Shown here in pieces: positions 55,263-64,000 of a stretch of DNA of 64,000 nt. Position numbers and translations under genes: made by a program. The stretch comes from Haemonchus contortus (taxonomy: Eukaryota; Nematoda; Chromadorea; Rhabditida; Trichostrongylidae), in contig LS997567.1 of the NCBI GenBank assembly GCA_000469685.2, forward strand, positions 25,548,651 to 25,612,650. Reading direction: 5' to 3'. The stretch's first letter is position 1; the number at the start of each line of letters is the position of its first letter. The notes beneath the pieces are model-generated. The model saw only the letters and a list, made by a program, of their open reading frames with translations. It did not search any database and was not told the origin of the DNA.

Positions 55263-55329
55263 GATAACAGTCAGCCGTAACGACTTCAGTCATAACTTAT
55301 AATCCTTATGAGTACAGCTCGAAAATGTC

Positions 55330-57465
55330 GCGCACGTCATAGCTGGTTCACTATAGAACATTTCCCACCTCAATTCCATGAAAACAGAAGTTTGAGCTGG
55401 AGAACAATCTATGTAACACCAGTATCAAAAAAAGCGCGTCAAGATAACTCTGAAAAATCGCCCTGTCAACATCACCACTATCTTTGCTCAAGCTTCCGAG
55501 AAAATTCTAAAGGAAAAGATTGTGAAAAATCTCAACAATCACCGAATAATTTCTCCGTTACAACATGGCTTTCAAAGTGATAAATCCACCACCAGTGTTA
55601 TGCTTCAATTGCATAATAACTGGACTACTTCCATGAATTATGGATATTGTGTGGATGGACTTCTCAAAAGCGTTTAATAGGGCTTGCCATTCGAAGTTAT
55701 TCACTTGACTTTGGCTGATAGGAGTGCACCGTGGGACTAATCATTGGATTCGTGCATTTTTATGTGACCGCATTTTCAAGGTGAGAGTCAATAGTGCTTT
55801 CCCCATCCTCGTCCGGCTCCCACTCCTATACTCGTCTGGCTCCTAGGTGATGCGAACGATGTTAATATATTGTGCAAGAAGGTCAGATTATGATCGCCTT
55901 TATAGTTCCATAGAGTTAATTAGCAGCTCTATTCCAAAAAGTGGGACCTCTTCTTCAAAAGACAATCTGATTGCACCCTACATTGATGACACTCCTATCA
56001 AGTAAGTTGATCTTTAACGAAATTTGGGTTTCATCGTATCCAAAAATCTTGATTTTGATGACCAATACAAGTATGTCGTCCAAAAGGCCACTACTGTGGT
56101 GTATAATTTGCTCAAGGTTCTTTCAAGAAATGATAATCAGTGCTAATACGCGCCAACAATACGAAAGTCAAACATGTTGTTGAATATGAGGCACCAGTTT
56201 TCAGTCTTTACAAGCCAAAACACTGCATTAGTTGAGAAAATCCGAATCTCCCTCACATGAAAGGTAATGACTAACCAGGGAAGGGTTTCAACTACCCTAT
56301 AGAACTTTGAATAGAGACCTAGGTATATCGAAAGGGCTTGTTAAGTCATTAGGAACTATGGGGGTCCCGTGGCGTAGTGGTAGTGCTCTTCCTCTCCAGG
56401 TGAGCGATGGGGGTTTGCTTCCCGTTATCGTTTTCGCTTTTGCAAAACGTGCGTTCATCCGGATAAAAACTCCTGAACCGTTTTTCTCACTAATTCAAGT
56501 TAGCGCTTTGGAACACACATACCCCTACTCAAAGTGGAATAGTTTTGGACACGCGAGAAAAGTCAACATCGATGAAACAACCGAAAAAATAGGTAGAGAA
56601 AACGAGTAAATGGGGGTGGTTGTAGGGAGACCGCATGTACAAATGAGGTTCGCATTTTGTGAACAATATATCTGCTTCACTCTTTTCTTGAATTGTTTCA
56701 TCAATATTAAGTTTTTCACGCAAATCTGTTTTAAGTGATTTGTATTTCCCCCTCCACCTCAACAAATATTATTTAGGTGATAGGTGATATATGGGTGATC
56801 GCAAATGATGGCCGAATCAAAGCGTGGTAACTCAAATTAGTAGGAGAAACTGTTTAGAAGCTTCTATCCGGATGAGAGAACAGTTTGCAAAAGCGAAAAC
56901 GACAACGGAGAGCAAACCCTCATCGCCCATCTGGAGAGGGAGAGCACTGCCACCACGCCACGGAGCCCTTTGCAGCCAATGCGGGCAGCTGGGCTTAGCA
57001 ACTGGCACTATCGCTCCATGCTTTAAGCATGCAAACTTTGAACGCTCACAACTCTTTTGGTAGGCTCATTTTGCAGTTTGAATTTCCATATTTCTTAATA
57101 ACGTTACAAGACTATCGATATACCTAGGTCTATTCAAAGTTCCATGGGAAGTTGAAACCCTTCCCTGGTAAGTCTTATATTTCTGTATGACGGTACACCC
57201 AGTTGCGTGGAGAGAATTTCCTACAGAAGGAGAAAACTTGACCTTATATTATTCCACATAAATGCTTCAAAACAATGCTGATTCAGGCCCTCACCACTGC
57301 ACTATGCCGCGGACAACGATGACCACGGGAGAATCAAATTAAGCGGTTCCTCTCCAGTGATAGACGCGACCTGAGATTTCATTTCTTCACAATCAGAGCC
57401 GATGTTCGATTCCGATAGAGTCGACGCTTTTCTCCTCATTTACACTTCTGCTCCTTCTATGACGT
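55330..57465 (+). mobile_element. Second CR1-like retrotransposon, truncated and split
   Basis: RT fragments on the plus strand: QFHENRSLSWRTIYVTPVSK near 55375, ILKEKIVKNLNNHRIISPL near 55505, QHGFQSDKSTTSVMLQLHNN near 55560, WIRAFLCDRIFKVRVNSAFP near 55750, then LGFIVSKNLDFDDQYKYVVQ near 56020 and KATTVVYNLLKVLSRNDNQ. The C-terminal part resumes after an inserted foldback: ERISYRRRKLDLILFHIN near 57205 and a tail near 57390-57465. Stops are frequent. The 5' end is truncated near 55330. Confidence 0.8.
56275..57168. mobile_element. Foldback element with tRNA-like sequence in both arms
   Basis: Ends CCAGGGAAGGGTTTCAACT and its mirror. The arms carry TTTGAATAGA-CCTAGGTATA and TATCGA, then a tRNA-like part. 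On the left this is TGGCGTAGTGGTAGTGCTCT with GGGTTTGCTTCCCGTTATCG; on the right, in reverse, TGGCGTGGTGGCAGTGCTCT with GGGTTTGCTCTCCGTTGTCG. TCGTTTTCGCTTTTGCAAA follows in both. It interrupts the CR1-like element between its RT and C-terminal part. The plus-strand 100-codon frame at 56307 is inside the repeat. Confidence 0.7.
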
Positions 57466-57639
57466 AAACTGCTCATGACCTGTCTCGATCCAGGGAGGTT
57501 TATGGTGATCCATATTTTGAATTCGAATAGTGAGATGTCGTTGTATTTCACTTTCTTTACGAATGCCTTCACTAGAAAATGCATTTTGAAGGAGGTTGAC
57601 TCGACCTGCTCCCTCCAAATTACACGCTCTGTTCTTTGT

Positions 57640-58069
57640 AATTGGAACCATTTTAAGGAATTGTAAACCATGCCTACAGATACTTCGCACCTACGACTAC
57701 ATCTACTTACAGGTACAAGCTCTCAAAATGGGTACATATAGGAGACTTATCCGTTTTCAAATATCCTTCCAAAAAACAGCATCGTATGCACTTGCGAAGA
57801 TGTAGCCACGCACATTTTTTGTTTTTTCAGCGTTATTATGTACGATGTAGGCTGAATCCCAAACTGGACAAGGTCCAGCCCAAGGCAGGTCCAGTGAATC
57901 TGATAAAGAGATGTGTAAATGGGAAAGTCACAGAAAGCTTACTCGTCCGTCAACACGGCCACTTTTGGGTATGCACGTCAACCGAGCCGGCTTTGAAGCC
58001 CTTTAAACGTCATATCCAAGTCGTATTTCTATCCAACAATGCCCCACGTGCTATCCTTGGTGACCACAG
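57640..58069 (+). CDS. Candidate two-exon gene, unknown protein
   Basis: A first exon ends at 57712 with a textbook CAG|GTACAA donor and reads CKPCLQILRTYDYIYLQ. A 118 nt intron ends with TTTTTTCAG at 57830. The second exon starts at 57831 in matching phase 0: RYYVRCRLNPKLDKVQPKAG, then PVNLIKRCVNGKVTESLLVR, GHFWVCTSTEPALKPFKRHI and FLSNNAPRAIL. It ends at either CTTG|GTGACC (58059) or CAG|GTTCAT (58069). A CAAGG foldback begins 11 bp later, so any continuation lies beyond that insertion. The start of exon 1 is uncertain (57595-57680). Good splice signals and composition support a real gene; the family is not recognised. Confidence 0.5.
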
Positions 58070-58079
58070 GTTCATCTTA

Positions 58080-59522
58080 CAAGGAAAGCATCCCAAGTCG
58101 AAGTGGCCATTTGCTATGAGACTCATACTGCTAGACGTATCTCCTAGCGTTGATTTCAAATCTGCCAAACAATTCTCTGAACAAAGTTATGAGAGTGGGT
58201 CCATGTGGGTGATCGACGTGAACAAACACTCGAAGGTGCAATACACAATAATTTTGGCGTATCTAGTTCCAGACGAATAGTGGAAGTGGTAAAACATGAG
58301 CTAAAAATAGAGCTAAAAAACGAGAGAAATGTGTTAATCGGAGTATTTAGAGAAAACAAAAGTATTAGAAACGTAGAGTAATGCAGGATATTTTGCACAA
58401 AGCCTCGATCAACACGAACAGCTTGTGACTTTACAATAAGTGGTTATAGACGAAAGGCAAGACGTAATCGCGAGGGAATGAGTTCTAGCAGGATGACGCT
58501 TTCAACTCTAGTCGAGCCTCTTCAGGCTACAAAATGCAGTGTGTGTTTTTTTCAGAGATCCTCAAGAGAAAATGTTGTGTGTGGATGAGCAGTAAGCTAG
58601 TAGAGATATTCCACGAATTAGGTAGGAACCGGATCATTTCAGGCTTCTCAAACATCGCTGAAGGCGGTGAAATCAACATACAGAGTTCTCCTCTACTCTA
58701 GAGAAGAGCCTCGCAAATGTGCAAAAGACATCCCTCGCAAACTCGGTCTACGTTTCATGTATGTGAAGCGTCACGCTTACCACGGCTCCAAATCATCTCA
58801 GCGAACACGTTACGTATACAGTAGCGCTCAAAAGTCTTCGACCAAATGGTTCTTCAGCCGTACTTTTTCAGTCGCAGCTCCTTGCCAGCTAGATGTAATC
58901 ATGCGTAATTCCGATATGTGTAGTGTGGGTGTATTGTGAATATTTACCACTATTAACCTACGATCTGATCATGTTCCAGATATCCCGAAGGGCTTGAACT
59001 CAAGATCAACCGGAAATACGGATGGTGGTCCTTCTAGAATCCGTAGGGTAGTACTGTACGCTAATGCCGAACACAGTAGAGGAGAAAAACGTACATAAGG
59101 TGCGAACAGCTGTAGATCCGAATCCGAAAAACCGAATAGGTGTGATTTTGATTTCAGCAAAGTCTGCTACCACAACAAACACCTTGCTCATAGTTATGTG
59201 GACATTGTTGCTTTGCAGTCAAAAAGTGTTGGATAGGGGGAAATATGCTTTAGTTGAACATAACGAAATTTTGCGCGAATTGCTCCACTAAGAAAAAAGT
59301 TATGAACGAAAAAGCGTAAGAGCATTTGGCCGAAGACTTTTAAGCGCTGCTGTACGTCCTACGGGCTTTTCGTCTGAGGTGCACACCGAAGATGAAATCA
59401 ATAATTCAGTTTAGAGAACCGCCTGGCGAGTTCGGAACTTATATTCGAAATCATCCCTGAAATACGTCTAGCAATACAGGTCTCATTTCGAATGATCATT
59501 CCCATTTGAGGTCTTTCTCTTG
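58080..59522. mobile_element. CAAGG-ended foldback element, second copy, with a nested MITE
   Basis: Starts CAAGGAAAGCATCCCAAGTC and ends with the diverged mirror at 59522. The interior 58390-58815 aligns with 52660-53150 of the element at 51881 (for example TCAACACGAACAGCTTGTGA against TCAGCACTAACAGCTCCGAC). Compared with that copy it lacks about 500 bp of central sequence and carries a 534 bp Tc1/mariner-type element at 58819-59352. Confidence 0.65.
58819..59352. mobile_element. Tc1/mariner-type nonautonomous element, 534 bp (CAGTAGCGCTC family)
   Basis: CAGTAGCGCTCAAAAGTCTT at left and the mirror CGAAGACTTTTAAGCGCTGC-TG at right, with TA on both sides. Inverted relative to the 36473-36996 copy, with which it shares most of its length. 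It inserted into the CAAGG foldback, so it is younger than that copy. Confidence 0.85.
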
Positions 59523-60570
59523 TCACGAGGAAGTCTCAGAAACCATTCTTACAGTGAACTGTCAACTGTGCCTTAGGAACGATTATTCCACAAAAGTTAA
59601 ACATATAAGGACGAACCCATAGAAGCGCCGAAGTGTTCTTCGCCGGCATGATGGCGTGTCGAATTTCGAAAGAAAGAACTGGAGGAACGACAGACCTGTT
59701 CTGCCTAAGATGGAGGTAGTCAGGTTGACGTAGCTGTCGAAGATAATCGAGTAGATTTTCCCCATTGCCGTCAGATGCTGTAATAATTTCATCAGAACGA
59801 CGGAGAGAAGGCATCTTTGTCTTGTAAGTAGCGAAGCTCCGGCGACCTCTGTATATGCTCTTCCCGGGACCAGAACGATTCCGCACAGGCGTATCAGCTC
59901 GAGAGTCTTCGGAAGGAGACATCTCCTTCCAACCTGTGAACTCTTTGCTTCCATAGCACTATCAAGATGTCTGACGGCCGCTTATGTTTCTCACCGACGT
60001 TGTCTATAACGAAACCTTTCCATACATTCCCAAGGGAAGCGAAGCGATCTCTGTTGGTGACGATCTTGGGGCTTCTTGTCCTGAACTTCGCGGCTCTCTC
60101 TCCGAGCACTGAAAAACAGTATGCGGAGCGGAGGAGATGATGGTCCGGTCTCGTGTGAAACTTTGGAACAACAGCGATGATCAACTTGGACAGTTTTCCA
60201 CGCTTTCCGTTCCGTTCTTGGGTCCCGATTTGTGGATCGTCAGTCTGGGGGCAATCTTCACGAGCCAACGCCTCTGCGGTAGAATGTTCTAATGAACAGT
60301 TCCTGCAGTGTACGATGCCACCTGGTCTCGATGGGTCCGATGACGTTTACTTAATCTTTCTCGCTTGCATCATCAGATCTTCTATACACGGTTTCGAAGC
60401 AAGTATTCGTGCATTGAATGTACATATAGCCACCACAGTCCTCCTTTTGGGCAGCCTTTTCTGGTCGCGAGGCTAGAATTAATCTCCTAAGCTCCCAAGA
60501 GTAGTACATAGGCCGTGATAAGCATACCACTTCCATCTCCTCCACGTAAGGAGTGATCCTTGAAGATTGT
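59523..60570 (-). mobile_element. RTE retrotransposon 5' part, pseudogenic
   Basis: On the minus strand the element start lies near 60480 (frames covering CFETVYRRSDDASEKD, the shifted reading of the RTE start). The endonuclease end is LIIAVVPKFHTRPDHHLLRS (60185-60125), then ERAAKFRTRSPKIVTNRDRF and FASLGNVWKGFVIDNVGE. The connector reads GKSIYRGRRSFATYKTKMPS near 59850 and the RT start VVPPVLSFEIRHAIMPAKN near 59680. It stops at 59523 where the CAAGG foldback begins, so the RT core and 3' end are missing. Confidence 0.8.
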
Positions 60571-61870
60571 CACCTCCCTCCTTGTTACTTGACATGAAGT
60601 GGAGTTTCCCCTTGAACCTTACAGGATTGCTCTCTAATGCTGTTGACGCCCCTCCGTCTTTTTTAACGGCACAGTTTGTGCAACGTCTTCTCGTCGACTA
60701 TCGACAAAGATGCATTGATATAGAGTTCAAACGAAATATTTCAATCAGATTCCACCTACCGCATTCTCGGCAGCTTACTCGACGACCGGTCTGCTACATT
60801 GTTTTCGACCGCATCGAAGGCAATCATCAGTCTATCCATGCCTGTTTCATTTTTATTGCGAATGCCTACGGCTTTCGCCCTCAACTGCGTGGCCGACTTG
60901 CATCCTGCACACCCCACTCAGCGCCGTTTTCCCAAGCTCAGCTATACTACAGTAGATGTCTGAATACCAGTACCATGTTCACGTTTTGACTTGCTAAATG
61001 TTAATCACTGTCGGAGCTACCGGCGGGCTTCCCACTCTAATGGGCCTAGCGGGGGACTTCGCGGCCTACTCTAGCGCTTTTCCAACATGTCGCTGCTAAA
61101 TGGCAACTGTTCTTTCATACATTACAGTATGTAGGCTGTTTCCTGAAATATTTTTAACTGGCACGGACTAGCAATCTGCAAACTCTACACCTAACATTCT
61201 TCCGTGCCGAGCTCTTGCTTAGCCTTCCTTTGTGCTCCTTGGCCTGCGTTCGCCATGCCATCTGCCTGTTACACCCATCTCTCCGCACTCCCACTTGGTT
61301 CACTTCCAGGGTTTCAGCCTGCCGGCCTTCCTCAAAATGTTGAGCAAGTTCTTCTACACGTTAGGATGCTTCCACCTGCTCCGAAGCCTCTTCGATGGCA
61401 GTCGCTCCTTCTCTAAAAGGCGCTGTCTCGCCTCTACTGAAAGCTACACACCTATATAAGCACCTAAAAACTGACGTCACAGTGGCATCACGATGATCTT
61501 TGATATCTTTGGAGGAGTAGGTGTTCAATGCTCTTTACAGCTCCGCATAAGATTCGTGCAGCGCCTACACCTGCTACTGGATCTTCGACATCAGCTTGAT
61601 ACCGCTCTGCCATACTAGTTTTTTGGGCTAGTAATGCTGCTCCAGTGACGATCGTAGATCTAGTAACGTCGCTTCTTCTAGTCTGCGTCCCTGCTACAGT
61701 AATTCCACCAATTCGTAATTTAGTCTCCCACTTTTTGTGGAAATATCAGCCGATGGTCCTGCTCTTCCGTGACTTTCCTAAAAATTAGGAAAACAGCTTC
61801 CACCATTATGCCACGATGCCCTCGGGACCACGACCCCGGTAATTTTCAGTACCGAGAATAACCGTTGTTG
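60571..61870. other. Unclassified; one 140-codon frame
   Basis: A plus-strand frame at 60567-60989 lies opposite the likely untranslated leader of the minus-strand RTE and is probably not a gene. Shorter frames at 61204-61459 overlap each other in two registers, typical of GC-richer noncoding DNA. Confidence 0.3.
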
Positions 61871-61880
61871 GGGGGGGGGG
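61869..61880. repeat. G homopolymer run
   Basis: About 11 consecutive G. Similar C-runs occur near 2587, 21370, 27646 and 52197. Confidence 0.9.
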
Positions 61881-64000
61881 TGTATCGGGAATAACCGTGG
61901 TTCTTTTCTTTTTGGGCTCCTTCAACTTCCTTGCAGCCTCCTTGTGCGGTCACCGTGTCCCACTGATCGCCAGTTTAGTAGAGTGTGTATGAAAGAACAC
62001 AGAGGGTAGGAATGGTTTATCGCTTTCTGCAATCCACTTTTATACATCCTCTTCACTAATCACTCCATCTCTTTCATCACTTCCTTATTCTTCCACATGC
62101 GCACATCTCCTCTACACTGGCCACTTTAATTTTCGAAAAATGGAGAACTTTCAAGAAGTAGCCATGGAAAGTCCTTATCATCAACCATTACTATCTTCTG
62201 TGCGGTTCCTTCAAAAAAATACATGTGCTTCTCTTCTTCGATTTGGAGAATTGCAATAGAGCTGTTCGGCGGGCATTTCAAGAAGTCGGTCTATGACAAG
62301 CCTCTTACATCTTCGATCTTACTACAAATTCTCTTCTACAAAGTACTTGTGCTGTCTTTTTCCAGTTTCGAGAGGAGATCCCATAAAGGTACGTTCTAGG
62401 AAATCAGCGCTTTGAATTTTAGAAAAACCAGAGAACCTTCGCGAAACAATCACAGGAGCCTTTCACACACGTTATCTCCTTTTATCTATTGAACAGTTCC
62501 TTTCTAAAAAACACTTCTTTCTGGTCAAAAAAGTCTTCACTCAATTGAAAACTCAGACATGATAAGCCCTCTACATCTTTCATCTTTTGCATCTTTTTTC
62601 ACCAGAAAATTTTTCCGCCTTATTTCATTTCAAAAAGAGGTCCAATAAACTTATTGGTGCGCATTTCGGTAGTTCGACTATTTAACTACCACAAAATCAC
62701 GGAACTTTCCAATAGCGACTCTTCTGCAACTTTCGTCAAGTCTCCCTTCAGTTCACCAGCTACAAATGATAACCAAGACGTCTTTGACTTTTCTTTTCTG
62801 ATTGCCCGGCTTTTCCCAGATTTTCGAACTCCGCCTAGTATGAGGTTAGGGCGGGAAGAAGGGAAGGGCGTCGCCAAAGCGAAAAAGGCCGCCCTAAGCT
62901 CTAACGAAGAGGATGAGATCGTGAAATTGTAGAGAACATCCTCAACTTGCAAGCGTTGGATGGATAACTACATTTACATCAAAGATAGAGTTTCTAGAAA
63001 GTCACTGTTGCCAATCGCAGAGAAAATGTGGAAGAAAATCGATATAGGACGCACAGATGGAAAATTAGATGGAAAGTGATCTCAGTACAATTAACAAACC
63101 ATCCTGGACCGTACACTCCGATTGTTTGGCCGATAAGTCAACTTTCTCATGAAACGATGTTGAGATAACTGAGTCCCCATTATTGTCCCATTTCAATGCG
63201 CTGATAGTTGCCTCACAGTGAAAACGCCCCAGTTGTCATCGAGTTCACCAGTGGATGCTTATCCTGTCTTATCTTATCGACTGCCGTCTGATGCTCTGCT
63301 CTGCTGTTACAAAAAAGAGAAGTGGCAATCAAAACGGTCCCTGAGCAAAACAAGACTGACGAGGGAATGACCCTCTAAGGCAAACCCCATCAGAATTCTG
63401 AGTCCAACAAGCTTCTTCACCCGTACGTTGTTAATGTATAGAAACGTGGAATCCATAAGCAGTTTACATTGCTGAACCCCAGAAATTAAACACCGACAAA
63501 CGACAGAAACGTTCTACTACGCGGAGCAAATCCAAATTAAATGTTAATTGTCATAAGGATTCCATGTTGGGCGTGAAATCACATGTAGGCTCAGCTTGTA
63601 GATCGCTTGCCTATACTCTGTATAGTCACTTCTGCTGCTAACGTTCTTCCTTGAACAAGACTCTGAATTGGATGTTCCGAGCCATAAATGCTCTACAAAT
63701 CTTGTGAAATCTGCCGCGCGGTCCTCCTTCTAAACCCCGAAGTCTTCATCTTGGGCGAAAGTGAATCACCATTGCAATCAGTATAAGAAATCAGTCATTA
63801 CTTTCTTGGAAGTATTTATGAGTGGAAAAATCAGGATGAGGCAACAGACGATTAAGGGTCATGCCTGTTTTTTAACCCAAGACGTGACAGCGCCAAATGG
63901 CCGTTAGAGCCGAAACGATGTACGAGATTATTCAAGAGATCTTTGCCTCGTGACCTTTGAGCACAACAATGACAATACGCCACAATAACTCGTTCCGTGT
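61881..64000. other. No recognised gene or repeat
   Basis: One 92-codon plus frame at 62654-62932 ends with a Lys/Glu-rich stretch (EEGKGVAKAKKAALSSNEED); an 88-codon minus frame overlaps it. A host exon is possible but I see no splice sites that would settle it. The last kilobase has no long frame. Confidence 0.3.

Noticed and set aside
60567..60989. 140-codon plus-strand frame
   Set aside because: It is opposite the probable leader of the minus-strand RTE and has no motif or splice support.

Overview
This window is eukaryotic and looks like intron and intergenic DNA from a clade V (strongylid or hookworm-like) nematode. The support is: tiny 53-54 nt introns with nematode-style TTTCAG acceptors; exons whose protein closely fits nematode LIN-2/CASK; and a transposon mix of RTE and CR1-like LINEs, a Penelope-like element, many Tc1/mariner elements, piggyBac and tRNA-derived repeats. 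The species call is inference. No operon, CRISPR array, rRNA gene or functional tRNA gene was seen. Host coding sequence is a small fraction of the window; most of the rest is layered mobile DNA.

Host genes. The clearest is a minus-strand lin-2/CASK MAGUK gene. Four phase-compatible exons between 14805 and 18369 encode the end of the PDZ domain, the SH3 domain and the HOOK linker. The guanylate-kinase exons that should follow were not found. A second minus-strand gene of unknown identity (6598-8174) has at least three good exons, with tRNA-derived repeats in its introns. Weaker candidates are a fragment running off the left edge (1-194, minus), a two-exon gene at about 20450-20825 (minus), a single exon at 51077-51325 (minus), a two-exon candidate at about 57640-58069 (plus), and some isolated open frames.

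Left third (0.7-24.6 kb). A decayed CR1-like LINE is split by a 673 bp terminal-inverted-repeat element (copy 1 of 3). It is followed by a degenerate tandem-repeat family, the 6.6-8.2 kb gene, a frameshifted RTE (9.9-12.7 kb), lin-2 with Helitron-like repeats before and inside it, more minisatellite-bearing repeats, and a Penelope-like element with a GIY-YIG domain.

Middle (24.6-47 kb). A 2.3 kb inverted-repeat structure carries a tRNA-like promoter in each arm and a 205-codon open frame between the arms. Copy 2 of the TIR element lies inside it and copy 3 beside it. Next come a chain of Tc1/mariner-type elements (28.6-30.5, 32.7-33.9, 35.2-36.5, 36.5-37.0, 38.2-38.4, 40.1-41.2 kb), an RTE fragment, and a Bari-like Tc1 element at 44.2-47.0 kb split by another complete Tc1/mariner element.

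Right third (47-64 kb). A nearly perfect 2.1 kb foldback with about 660 bp arms is followed by two related CAAGG-ended foldbacks, a piggyBac pseudogene, two RTE pieces, and a second CR1-like LINE interrupted by a foldback with tRNA-like sequence in each arm. The last 3 kb show nothing recognisable. Nested insertions with clean TA or 10-bp target duplications give a readable order of events. The most unusual theme is the repeated pairing of pol III-type promoters with long terminal inverted repeats.
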